In this document: one piece after another, positions 15,729-23,462 of the stretch
Layout: each line of letters begins with the position of its first letter
Numbering within the stretch: the stretch's first letter is position 1
DNA from: JBDTMT01 sp033764095
GTDB taxonomy: Bacteria > Desulfobacterota > Binatia > HRBIN30 > CADEER01
Reading direction: 5' to 3'
Assembly: GCA_033764095.1 (NCBI GenBank)
Contig: JANRJF010000020.1
Span: forward strand, 1 to 25,821
DNA: 25,821 bases
Position numbers and translations under genes: made by a program
Notes under the pieces: generated by a model
What the model was told of the DNA's origin: nothing
What the model saw: only the letters and a program-made list of their open reading frames with translations
The model's database searches: none

Positions 15729-17494
15729 TCTGGCGCCGCACGGCCGGCTACCTGTGGCCGTATCGCTGGCAGATCGCCGTCGCGCTCGCCCAGGTGGCGG
15801 CGCTCAACGCCCTGGAGCTGCTCAAGCCGTGGCCGCTGCAGCTGGTGATCGACAGCGTGCTGGGCGGTCATCCGGCCGCCTGGGCGCCGCTGCGCACGCT
15901 CTCGCCGACCGAGTTGCTGGCGGTCGCCGCCGGCGGCCTGGTGGCGATCTACATGCTGCTCGGCCTGGTGGCGGTGTGGAACAACTACACCACCATCTCG
16001 GTCGGGCAGGGGATGGTGAACGACCTGCGCAGCCGCTTCTACAACCACTTGCAGCGCCTCTCGCTGTCGTTCCACGCGCGCGCCGGGGTCGGCGATCTGC
16101 TCTATCGCGTCACCGGTGACACCTACGCCATCCAGACGCTGGCGATGAACGGCTTCTTCCCGATCGCCTCGGCGCTGCTGCTGCTCGGCGGCATGACGGT
16201 GATCATGCTGCGTCTCGACGTGTGGCTGACGTTGGTCGCGGTCGGCGTCGCGCCGTTGTTGCTGTTCGGCATCCTGCTGGTGAACCGCCGCCTGAGCGCC
16301 GCGGCGACCGAGCTGCGCGAGCGCGAGAGCGAGGTCTACCAGATCGTCCAGCGCAACCTGTCGGCGATCAAGATCGTGCAGGCCTTCTCGCGCGAAGGGC
16401 TGGAGCACGAGCGCTTCGTCGCCGGCAGTCGCGCCAGCCTGCGCAGCGGTCTGCGCCTGTACACCATGCAGACCGCGTACGGGGCGGCGACCAACGTGCT
16501 GATTGCCTGCGGCACGGCGGCGGTGCTGTGGGTCGGCGCCCAGCAGGTGTGGAGCGGCCGCTTGACGGTCGGCGAGGTGGTGGTGTTCGTCAGCTACCTG
16601 GCCTCGCTCTACGCGCCGATCAACGCGCTGGTGCAGACCGTCGGCCTGGTGCAGGGAGCGCGTGCCGGCGTCGTGCGCGTGTTCAGCATCCTCGACGCCG
16701 AGCCGCCGATGCGCGACGGCACGGCGACGCTCCCCGAGCCGGTGCGCGGCGCGGTGTGCTTCGACCACGTCGACTTCAGCTATCCGGGCGGCCATCAGGC
16801 ATTGCACGACATCGACCTCGACGTCGCGCCCGGCGAGTGCATCGCCATCGTCGGCGCCACCGGCGCCGGCAAGAGCACGCTGGTCAGCCTGATCGCGCGC
16901 TTCTACGACCCGACCGCCGGGCAGGTGCGGATCGACGGCTGCGACGTGCGCACGCTGCGCCTCGACGCGCTGCGCGCCCAGGTCAGCATGGTGCTGCAGC
17001 CGCCGATCGTCTTCCCGATGTCGATCCACGACAACATCGCCTACGGCCGGCCGGCGGCGACGCGCGCCGACGTGGTCGAGGCGGCGCGCCTGGCGCAGGC
17101 GCACGACTTCATCGCCCGCCTGCCGGCAGGCTACGACACCATCGTCGGCGAGCAGGGCAGCACGTTGTCGGAGGGCGAGCGCCAGCGCCTGACCATCGCC
17201 CGTGCCGTGCTGCGCCAGGCGCCGATCCTGATCCTCGACGAGCCCACCGCGTCGGTCGATGTCACCACCGAAGCGGCGATCATGGCCGGTCTCGAACGCC
17301 TGATGGAGGGTCGCACGACCTTCGTCATCGCGCACCGCCTGAGCACCGTGCGGCGCGCCTCGCGCATCGTCGTGCTGCGCGAGGGCGCGGTGGTGGAGAG
17401 CGGCACGCTCGAGGCGCTGCTGGCGCGCGGCGGCGTGTTCGCGCGCATGTACGCGACGCAGTTCGACGTCACCACGACGGCGGCGGAGGCATGA
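15725..17494 (+). CDS. ABC exporter half-transporter (fused permease-ATPase, MsbA-like)
   Basis: A 589-residue half-transporter: about six membrane helices in residues 15-315, then an ATPase domain. Walker A is GATGAGKST (377-385), the Q-loop glutamine is Q425, Walker B ends in ILILDEP (501-507), and the switch histidine is H537 (IAHR). The signature reads LSEGERQRL (481-489) instead of the usual LSGGQ. It would work as a homodimer because no second half-transporter is nearby. Its place between a glycan-modifying fusion and glycosyltransferase-like genes, all with 4-nt overlaps, suggests it flips or exports the glycan or glycolipid they make. The substrate is inferred from context only. Confidence 0.93.
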   Translation: MIWRRTAGYLWPYRWQIAVALAQVAALNALELLKPWPLQLVIDSVLGGHPAAWAPLRTLSPTELLAVAAGGLVAIYMLLGLVAVWNNYTTISVGQGMVNDLRSRFYNHLQRLSLSFHARAGVGDLLYRVTGDTYAIQTLAMNGFFPIASALLLLGGMTVIMLRLDVWLTLVAVGVAPLLLFGILLVNRRLSAAATELRERESEVYQIVQRNLSAIKIVQAFSREGLEHERFVAGSRASLRSGLRLYTMQTAYGAATNVLIACGTAAVLWVGAQQVWSGRLTVGEVVVFVSYLASLYAPINALVQTVGLVQGARAGVVRVFSILDAEPPMRDGTATLPEPVRGAVCFDHVDFSYPGGHQALHDIDLDVAPGECIAIVGATGAGKSTLVSLIARFYDPTAGQVRIDGCDVRTLRLDALRAQVSMVLQPPIVFPMSIHDNIAYGRPAATRADVVEAARLAQAHDFIARLPAGYDTIVGEQGSTLSEGERQRLTIARAVLRQAPILILDEPTASVDVTTEAAIMAGLERLMEGRTTFVIAHRLSTVRRASRIVVLREGAVVESGTLEALLARGGVFARMYATQFDVTTTAAEA

Positions 17495-18723
17495 GCGTGC
17501 GGGTGGTGGTCACCGGACTGGTCGCGACCTATCCGCTCGGCGGCGTCAGCTGGGATTACCTTGCCTACGTCGACGGCTTCCGCCGCCTCGGCGCCGAGGT
17601 GCTCTACCTGGAGGACACCGGCGGTTGGTTCTACCACCCGGAGGCGCAGACCTTCAGCGACGATGCGGCGCCCAACCTCGCCTACCTGAACGCCGCGCTG
17701 GCGCGCGTCGACGCGGCCGACGTGTGGTGGGCGGTGCGCACGCCCGACGACACGCTGCACGGTGCCAGCCTGGCGGCGATCCGCGATTTCTGCCGTGGCG
17801 CCGATCTGTTCCTCAATGTCTCGGGCTCGTGCTGGCTGCGCGACGAGTACCGCGGCGCGCGCCGCACCGCGTACCTGGACACCGACCCGGGCTTCACCCA
17901 GACCAAGTTGCGCGCCGCGGAGCAGGGCATCGCGACGCCGGAGCAGCAGTTCTCCGTCGATCTCATCCACCAGCACGACCGCTTCCTCACCTACGCCGAG
18001 CATCTCGGCGCGCCCGACTGCCGCGTGCCGCTGTGCGGGCTCGACTGGAAGACGACGCGGCAGCCGGTGGTGTTGGAACGCTGGATCCCCCACCCCGACC
18101 CTCCCCCGCTGGCGCGGGGGAGGGAGACGGGCAGCGCCCAGGCGCGGGGGAGGGGGGCGAGTAGCACGCGAGCGGCGTACACCACCGTGATGTCGTGGAA
18201 GGTGGAGTCGGCAGCGCCGGTGATCGACGGGATTTCGTATGGCGGCAAGGACGTCGAGTTTCGCCGCTTCCTCGATCTGCCGCAGCGGGTCGAGGTGCCG
18301 CTGGAGCTGGCGCTGGGCGGCAAGGCGCCGCTCGCCGAGCTGCAGGCGCACGGCTGGCGGGTGGTCGACGCCTATGCGCGCTCGACGACAATGGACGCCT
18401 ACCAGGACTACCTCTACGCCTCGCGCGGCGAGTGGAGCGTCGCCAAGCAGGTCTACGTCGCGCTGCGCAGCGGCTGGTTCAGCACGCGCAGCGCCGTGTA
18501 TCTCGCCGCCGGCCGGCCGGTGGTGGTGCAGGACACCGGCTGGAGCGCGCACTACCCGACCGGCGAGGGACTGTTCGCCTTCGACACCGTCGAGCAGGCG
18601 GCGGCGGGGCTGGAAGCGGTCGAGCGCGACTACCCGCGCCACTGCGCCGCGGCGCGCGCCGTGGCCGAGCGCGAACTGGCGGCCGGGCCGGTGCTCGAGC
18701 GATTGCTCGCCGACGTGGAGTGA
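17491..18723 (+). CDS. GT-B-like glycosyltransferase paralogue 1, interrupted in frame by a palindromic repeat
   Basis: A 410-residue protein, first of three homologues. Shared features are an N-terminal Rossmann-like start (PLGGVSWDYL), DTDPGFTQ at 130-137, and a strong C-terminal block SRGEWSVAKQ (311-320) then VYLAAGRPVVVQDTG and PTGEGLFAF, which looks like the nucleotide-sugar half of a GT-B enzyme (CgeB-like arrangement). No known family could be named with certainty. Between W198 and Y230 it carries 31 residues where the paralogues have 9-10; this stretch (18085-18177) is a G/C palindrome-bearing element translated in frame. It starts with ATG overlapping the ABC transporter stop by 4 nt. 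Confidence 0.82.
   Translation: MSVRVVVTGLVATYPLGGVSWDYLAYVDGFRRLGAEVLYLEDTGGWFYHPEAQTFSDDAAPNLAYLNAALARVDAADVWWAVRTPDDTLHGASLAAIRDFCRGADLFLNVSGSCWLRDEYRGARRTAYLDTDPGFTQTKLRAAEQGIATPEQQFSVDLIHQHDRFLTYAEHLGAPDCRVPLCGLDWKTTRQPVVLERWIPHPDPPPLARGRETGSAQARGRGASSTRAAYTTVMSWKVESAAPVIDGISYGGKDVEFRRFLDLPQRVEVPLELALGGKAPLAELQAHGWRVVDAYARSTTMDAYQDYLYASRGEWSVAKQVYVALRSGWFSTRSAVYLAAGRPVVVQDTGWSAHYPTGEGLFAFDTVEQAAAGLEAVERDYPRHCAAARAVAERELAAGPVLERLLADVE
18085..18177. repeat. Palindromic repeat (family D) inserted in frame in a coding sequence
   Basis: The perfect 11-bp stem CCCTCCCCCGC / GCGGGGGAGGG (18099-18109 and 18114-18124) has a 4-nt loop. A 14-nt direct repeat GGCGCGGGGGAGGG starts at 18111 and again at 18141, 30 nt apart. 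It resembles, from memory, CCCTCxCCC...GGGGAGGG intergenic palindromes common in high-GC genomes. Comparison with the two paralogous genes shows a net gain of 21-22 codons here, with the reading frame kept. Confidence 0.82.
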
Positions 18724-19874
18724 GCGTGCCGACGCGGGTTGTCGTCGCCGGCGGGCTGGCCCGCAATCCGATCGCCGCCGGCGGCTACGTCTGGGCCTTC
18801 CTACAGTACGCGCTCGGCTTCCGTTCGCTCGGCTGCGAGGTGCTCTACGTCGAGCACCTGGAGGCCAAGGACTGCGTCGACGCCGAGTGGCAGCCGGCGC
18901 CGTTCGCGTCGTCCGCCAACGTCGCGCTGTTCGACGCGACCATGGCGCAGCACGGGCTCGACGGCGCGCTGCTGTTGCGCGACCGCGACGAGTATCGCGG
19001 CCGCTCGCGCCGCGAGGTGGCGGAGTGGGTCGCCGCCGCCGACCTGTTCGTCAACCTCTCCGGCCGCTTCCATTTGCACGACGTGATGGCCGGGGCGCGC
19101 CGCCGTGCCTACGTCGATCTCGATCCGGGCTTCACGCAGATCTGGCAGGCGCAGTACGGCGTCGACATGAATCTCGCCGGCCACGACGCCTACTTCACCG
19201 TCGGGCTCAATCTCGGCCGCCCCGACTGCCCGATTCCGAGGCTCGACCGGCGCTGGCACGCGCTGCGGCCGCCGGTGGTGCTCGACGCGTGGGCCGACAG
19301 CGGACCGCCGGGGGCGCGCTACACCACCGTTGCGGACTGGCGCGGCTATGCGCCGGTCGAGTGGCAGGGCGTCTGGTACAAGCAGAAGTCGGACGAGTTC
19401 CTGCGCGTCATCGAGCTGCCGCAACGCGTCGCCGTGCCGCTGGAGATCTGCCTCGCCATCCATCCCGACGAGCCCGACCTGCCGCGCCTGCGCGCGCACG
19501 GCTGGCAGCTGAGCGAACCCCGCGTCCACGCCGCCGACAGCCAGACCTACCGGGCCTACGTGTGCGGCTCGCGCGGCGAGTGGAGCGTCGCCAAGCAGGG
19601 CTACGTGGTCGGTCGCACCGGTTGGGTGAGCGATCGCAGCGTCTGCTACCTCGCCGCCGGCCGCCCGGTGATCGTGCAGGACACCGCGCTCGGACCGCAC
19701 CTGCCGCTCGGCGAGGGGCTGCTGGTCTTCGACGACCTCGACGGCGCGGTCGCCGCGCTGAACGCCGTCGAGCGCGACTACGATCGCCACGCCGGCGCTG
19801 CCCGCGCCCTGGCCGCCTCGCACTTCGACGCGCGCCGCGTGCTGGCCGGCGTGCTCGACGCGGCCGGCGTGTAG
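18720..19874 (+). CDS. GT-B-like glycosyltransferase paralogue 2
   Basis: A 384-residue homologue of the preceding protein and without the repeat insertion. Shared blocks are AAGGYVWAFL near the N-terminus, DLDPGFTQ at 133-140, YTTVADW around 201-207, SRGEWSVAKQ at 284-293, and CYLAAGRPVIVQDT followed by PLGEGLLVF. The GTG at 18720 is chosen: it overlaps the previous stop as GTGA and gives MSVPTRVVVAG, parallel to MSVRVVVTG of its neighbour. The GTG two codons later is the alternative. The conserved Asp-rich DLDPGFTQ and the SRGE block are likely to line the active site (inference). Donor and acceptor sugars are unknown. Confidence 0.83.
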   Translation: MSVPTRVVVAGGLARNPIAAGGYVWAFLQYALGFRSLGCEVLYVEHLEAKDCVDAEWQPAPFASSANVALFDATMAQHGLDGALLLRDRDEYRGRSRREVAEWVAAADLFVNLSGRFHLHDVMAGARRRAYVDLDPGFTQIWQAQYGVDMNLAGHDAYFTVGLNLGRPDCPIPRLDRRWHALRPPVVLDAWADSGPPGARYTTVADWRGYAPVEWQGVWYKQKSDEFLRVIELPQRVAVPLEICLAIHPDEPDLPRLRAHGWQLSEPRVHAADSQTYRAYVCGSRGEWSVAKQGYVVGRTGWVSDRSVCYLAAGRPVIVQDTALGPHLPLGEGLLVFDDLDGAVAALNAVERDYDRHAGAARALAASHFDARRVLAGVLDAAGV

Positions 19875-19905
19875 CTGTGAGCGCCGTCCTCGATCAGGCG
19901 TCAAT

Positions 19906-20021
19906 GGCCACGGATTGCACGGATCGCACGGAGTGCACCGAGCGGAAACGAAAGTACGGCGATGGACTGATTCCATCGCTGTATTCGTGAAATCGTTCTG
20001 AATCCGTGTAATCCGTGTAAA
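19906..20021. repeat. Dispersed CACGGATT/AATCCGTG repeat (family E)
   Basis: The 178-nt gap between the second and third paralogues holds CCACGGATTGCACGGATCGC on the left and GAATCCGTGTAATCCGTGTA on the right, which are imperfect reverse complements around an A/T-richer centre. The repeated unit CACGGATTNCACGGATT is familiar, from memory, from the spacers of many bacterial genomes. No gene was seen in the gap. Confidence 0.8.
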
Positions 20022-20052
20022 GTCGCCGCTTGGAGCACGACCCTCACGCGTG

Positions 20053-21210
20053 ATGTCCGACGTCGCGATCCTCACCGGCTACGTCGTCCGCTGTCCGCTC
20101 GGCGGCTACGCCTGGCAGACGTTGCACTACCTGCTCGGGCTACGCGCGCTCGGTTTCGATCCGTACTTCTACGAGGACACCGCCTACTATCCGGAGTGCT
20201 ACGATCCGGCGAGCGGCGCGATGGGCAGCGTACAGGCCCCGGCGCTCGCCTTTGCGCGTGAGCTGTTCGCGCGCCACGGCTTCGGCGAGCGCTGGTTCTT
20301 CTGGGACGCGCAACGCGACGAGTGGCACGGCGGGGCGCGCGAGGCGGCGCGCGCCGCGCTCGACGACGCGCGCCTGCTGATCAGCCTGGCGGCGGTCAAC
20401 CGCCTGCCGCGCAAGCTGGGCCGGCGGCGGCTGTTCATCGATCTCGACCCGGGGGTGACGCAGATTGAGGCGGAGCGCGACCGCGGCCTGCAGCTGCTGC
20501 TCGCCGATTACGACGTCCACGCCACCATCGGCGAGAACATCGGCCAGCTCGGCTGCGCGATTCCCGCCGAGCGCTTTCGCTGGCTGCCGACGCGCCAGCC
20601 GATCGCGCTCGACGCCTGGCCGCCGCTGCCGCCGGCAGGCGACGCCCCGTTCACCACCATCGGGCGCTGGGACGAGCGGCGCCGCGTCCAGGTGCTGGCC
20701 GGCGAGCGCTACTCGTGGAGCAAGCGCGACGTGTGGCTGCGCTTTCTGGATCTGCCGCGCCGCAGCGGCGCGCGCTTCGAGGTGGCGCTCGACGTCGACA
20801 AGGTGCCGGGTGATCGCGAGCGGCTGGCTCAGCATGGGTGGGAGGTCTGCGACCCGCTCGCGGTGTCGACCGACGCCGACCGCTACCGCGATTTCATTCG
20901 CCGCTCGCGTGGCGAGTTCAGCCTCGCCAAGGATCTCAACGTGCGCCTGGCCACCGGGTGGTTCTCCGACCGCAGCGCCTGCTACCTCGCCGCCGGCCGC
21001 CCGGTGGTGGTGCAGGACACCGGCTTCGGCCGCACGCTGCCGACCGGCGCCGGCCTGCTGCCGTTCCGCACGCCGGAGCAGGCCGCCGACGCGATCGCCG
21101 CCGTGCAGGGCGACTATGCGCTACACGCCGGCGCCGCGCGCCGCCTCGCCGAGCAGCACTTCGCCGCGGCGTGGGTGCTCGGCGACCTGTTCAGCCGCGC
21201 CGGCATCTGA
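20053..21210 (+). CDS. GT-B-like glycosyltransferase paralogue 3
   Basis: A 385-residue homologue of the two upstream proteins and the most diverged. Common blocks: PLGGYAWQTLHYLLGLR (15-31), YEDTAYYPE, DLDPGVTQ at 130-137, IALDAW (184-189) then FTTIGRW, SRGEFSLAKD at 285-294, CYLAAGRPVVVQDTGFG and PTGAGLLPF. The ATG at 20053 is chosen over the adjacent GTG at 20050; a GGAG lies 17 nt upstream, too far to be decisive. Unlike the other two genes it is separated by 178 nt of repeat, so it may have been split from the operon by repeat insertion or may have its own promoter. It ends 31 nt from the convergent ICL-family gene. Confidence 0.83.
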   Translation: MSDVAILTGYVVRCPLGGYAWQTLHYLLGLRALGFDPYFYEDTAYYPECYDPASGAMGSVQAPALAFARELFARHGFGERWFFWDAQRDEWHGGAREAARAALDDARLLISLAAVNRLPRKLGRRRLFIDLDPGVTQIEAERDRGLQLLLADYDVHATIGENIGQLGCAIPAERFRWLPTRQPIALDAWPPLPPAGDAPFTTIGRWDERRRVQVLAGERYSWSKRDVWLRFLDLPRRSGARFEVALDVDKVPGDRERLAQHGWEVCDPLAVSTDADRYRDFIRRSRGEFSLAKDLNVRLATGWFSDRSACYLAAGRPVVVQDTGFGRTLPTGAGLLPFRTPEQAADAIAAVQGDYALHAGAARRLAEQHFAAAWVLGDLFSRAGI

Positions 21211-21241
21211 CTGGCGAGCGCCCGCAGCCGCGCAGCGGCGT

Positions 21242-22060
21242 TCACCGGGGCGCGAACAGCTGGTTCACCTGCTGATGCGTCAGGGCGCTGGCTCCCCCCA
21301 GGCCGTCGTAGGTGCCGGCGTGCAGGAACTCGCGCGCGGCATGGTCGACCAGCGTCAGGCTGGCCCGGCACAGTGCGCTGCCGAGGCTGATGCGCGCCAC
21401 GCCGGCGGCGGCGAGCGTGGCCACCGGCGCGATGCTGGGGGTGAACAGCACGTTGATCGGCAGCGGCGAAGCGGCGGTGACCGCGGCCAGTTGCTCCAGG
21501 TCGGTGAGGTACGGCACGAAGCCGCCGTCGGCCCCGGCGGCGCGGTAGAGCTCCAGCCGGCGCAGGGTCTCGCCGTGCGCCTGGTCCGCTGGCGTCAGTC
21601 GGCGCAGGAAGACGTCGGTGCGCGCGTTGATGAACAGATCGCGCCCGCGTGCCGCGGCGGCGCCACGAACGGCGCGGATCTTCTCCGCCAGCAGCTCGGG
21701 CGGTGCGGCGCCGTCCTCGATGTTGATGCCGACCGCGCCGGCGTCGAGCAGCGCGAGAACCAGCTCGGCGACGGCGGATGGGTTGTCGCTGTAGCCGCCT
21801 TCCGCGTCGACGCTGAGCGGCACCCGCAGGCACGCGGCGATGCGGCGCGTCGCCGCGATCGCCTCCGCCGGCGGCAGCGCGTCGCCGTCCGGGTAGCCCA
21901 GCGCGTTGGCCACCGCACCGCTGCTGGTGGCGATGGCGGCGGCGCCCGCCGCTTCGACGATGCGGGCGCTGGTAGCGTCCCAGGCGTTGGCGAGCAGCAG
22001 CGGCGTGCCGGGAACGTGGAGGGCGCGGAAGCGAGCGGCCTGGTCGTTCTGGGTGTCCAT
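21242..22060 (-). CDS. Isocitrate lyase/PEP mutase family protein
   Basis: A 272-residue TIM barrel of the ICL/PEP-mutase superfamily. The metal-site strand carries VDAEGGYSDNP (D85 onward) and the second acidic motif is INIEDG (E115-D116), followed by NARTDVFLR. The KKCGH motif of isocitrate lyase is absent, so it is not that enzyme. Oxaloacetate decarboxylase-, methylisocitrate lyase- or PEP mutase-like activity is possible; the sequence does not separate them. The ATG at 22060 has no strong ribosome site. It lies 104 nt downstream of the acyl-CoA dehydrogenase on the same strand, with a short repeat between them. Confidence 0.88.
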   Translation of the reverse strand: MDTQNDQAARFRALHVPGTPLLLANAWDATSARIVEAAGAAAIATSSGAVANALGYPDGDALPPAEAIAATRRIAACLRVPLSVDAEGGYSDNPSAVAELVLALLDAGAVGINIEDGAAPPELLAEKIRAVRGAAAARGRDLFINARTDVFLRRLTPADQAHGETLRRLELYRAAGADGGFVPYLTDLEQLAAVTAASPLPINVLFTPSIAPVATLAAAGVARISLGSALCRASLTLVDHAAREFLHAGTYDGLGGASALTHQQVNQLFAPR

Positions 22061-22124
22061 GCCGTCCGCTCATAGCGCATCGGCGCGGCGGAGCACTGGC
22101 AATCGACGGACGTGAATAGTGAGG

Positions 22125-22150
22125 AGCTGACAGCTGATGGCCGACAGCGC
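22125..22150. repeat. Short AGCTGACAGCTGATGGC repeat remnant (family F)
   Basis: The 104-nt spacer between two minus-strand genes contains GAGCTGACAGCTGATGGCC then GACAGCGC, a short direct repeat of the AGCTGA/C unit. It resembles fragments of dispersed simple repeats seen in other genomes; too short for a firm family call. Confidence 0.45.
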
Positions 22151-22164
22151 TCAACCTGCCGAGC

Positions 22165-23334
22165 TCAGATCGCGTAGCGCTTCACCAGCTGGCGGGCGAT
22201 GACCTGGCGTTGGATCTCGTTGGTGCCCTCGCCGATGATCATCAGCGGCGCGTCGCGGTAGAAGCGCTCGACCGGGAACTCCTTGGTGTAGCCGTAGCCG
22301 CCCAGCACGCGCATCGCTTCCAGCGTCACCCAGCCGCAGGTCTCGGAGGCGAACAGCTTGGCCATGCCGGCTTCGAGATCGCAGCGCTCGCCGTGATCCT
22401 TCTTGTAGGCTGCCTGGCGCACCAGCAGGCGGGCGGCCTCGATGCGTGTCGCCATGTCGGCCAGCTTGAGCTGGATCGCCTGGTGCTCACAGATCGGCTT
22501 GCCGAAGGTCTCGCGCTGCTGCGCGTAGCGGATGGCGTGCTCGAAGGCGGCGCGGGCGACGCCGACGGCGCGCGAGGCGATGTTGATACGGCCGACCTCC
22601 AGGCCATTGAGCACGTGCTGCATGCCGTGCCCCTCGACGCCGCCGAGCAGGTTGGCGGTCGGCACCTTGAAGTCCTCGAACACGACTTCCACCGTGTCGA
22701 CACCCTTGTAGCCGATCTTGTCGATGTCGCGGCTGACCGTGACGCCGGGCCCCTTCTCGGCGATGAGCAGGCTCATGCCCTTGTGCGGCGGGTCGGCCTG
22801 CGGGTCGGTCTTGCACACCAGCGCGTAGAGATTGCCTTCGCGGCCGTTGGTGACGAACATCTTCGTCCCGTTGACGACGTAGAAGTCCCCCTGCCTGGTC
22901 GCGGTGGTGCGGATGCGCTGCACGTCGCTGCCGGCATGTGATTCGGTCAGGCACAGCGCGCCGCGGAGCTCGCCAGCCGCCATCTTGGCCAGGTAGCGCT
23001 GCTTCTGTTCCGGCGTGCCCTGGGTGCGGATCAGGTAGGCGAGCAGCAGGTGGGTGTTGAGGATGCCGCTCAGGCTCATCCAGCCGACGCACAGCTCCTC
23101 GATCAGCATCGCGTAGGTGGTGACGTCGAGGCCGAGGCCGCCGTACTCCGGCGGGATGGTGGCGCCGAACAGGCCGAGCTCCTTCATGCGCGCCACCAAC
23201 TGGTGCGGGTATTCGTTCTTGTGCTCCAGCGTGCTGGCGACCGGAACCACCTCGCGCTCGACGAAGCGCTTGATGGTCTCGATCATCTCGGCGCGCACGT
23301 CGGATGGCGTGGCGAATGCGGCGTCCTGGCTCAC
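22165..23334 (-). CDS. Acyl-CoA dehydrogenase
   Basis: A 389-residue FAD enzyme that oxidises acyl-CoA to enoyl-CoA in fatty-acid or branched-acid breakdown. FAD/substrate-binding motif LCLTESHAGSD is at 128-137; the R-x-x-F-G motif is QRETFGKP (273-280), and the catalytic base is E369 in IGEGTNEIQRQ. Length and motifs are those of the short/medium-chain family. The GTG start at 23334 is supported by GGAGGAG 8 nt upstream; a longer open frame from 23433 is rejected. It may share the pathway of the crotonase/acyl-CoA ligase group at 8556-11628, though it is not in that operon. Confidence 0.95.
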   Translation of the reverse strand: MSQDAAFATPSDVRAEMIETIKRFVEREVVPVASTLEHKNEYPHQLVARMKELGLFGATIPPEYGGLGLDVTTYAMLIEELCVGWMSLSGILNTHLLLAYLIRTQGTPEQKQRYLAKMAAGELRGALCLTESHAGSDVQRIRTTATRQGDFYVVNGTKMFVTNGREGNLYALVCKTDPQADPPHKGMSLLIAEKGPGVTVSRDIDKIGYKGVDTVEVVFEDFKVPTANLLGGVEGHGMQHVLNGLEVGRINIASRAVGVARAAFEHAIRYAQQRETFGKPICEHQAIQLKLADMATRIEAARLLVRQAAYKKDHGERCDLEAGMAKLFASETCGWVTLEAMRVLGGYGYTKEFPVERFYRDAPLMIIGEGTNEIQRQVIARQLVKRYAI

Positions 23335-23342
23335 GGCGGGTA

Positions 23343-23349
23343 CTCCTCC
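23343..23349 (-). promoter_or_regulatory. Ribosome binding site setting a GTG start for acyl-CoA dehydrogenase
   Basis: GGAGGAG on the minus strand lies 8 nt before GTG at 23334. It argues against the upstream ATG at 23433, which would add 33 residues of no similarity to the family. Confidence 0.85.
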
Positions 23350-23450
23350 GGTTGGGGTGGGGCTCCGTCGGTATTTCGTATCAGGGATTTCAAGTCCAGC
23401 CAGAGGTGGTGCTTGACCGTCAGCCCGCCGCATGGTGATTTCGGCGCGGT

Positions 23451-23456
23451 AGGAGG
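23451..23456 (+). promoter_or_regulatory. Ribosome binding site setting a GTG start for the L,D-transpeptidase
   Basis: AGGAGG is 6 nt before GTG at 23463. The in-frame ATG at 23475 is 18 nt away and therefore less likely. Confidence 0.82.
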
Positions 23457-23462
23457 AACGAC

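Noticed and set aside
18099..18157. Frameshift or sequencing error as the cause of the odd Pro/Arg segment in paralogue 1
   Set aside because: The homology to the paralogues is in the same frame before and after, and the extra length is a multiple of three, so no frame error is needed.
21211..21241. A repeat or terminator at the convergent junction of paralogue 3 and the ICL-family gene
   Set aside because: The gap is only 31 nt; it has a GCCGCGCAGCGGC-type inverted stretch but this is common by chance in such GC-rich DNA.
23335..23433. 33-residue N-terminal extension of acyl-CoA dehydrogenase from the ATG at 23433
   Set aside because: A GGAGGAG site 8 nt before GTG at 23334 and the normal family N-terminus favour the shorter form.
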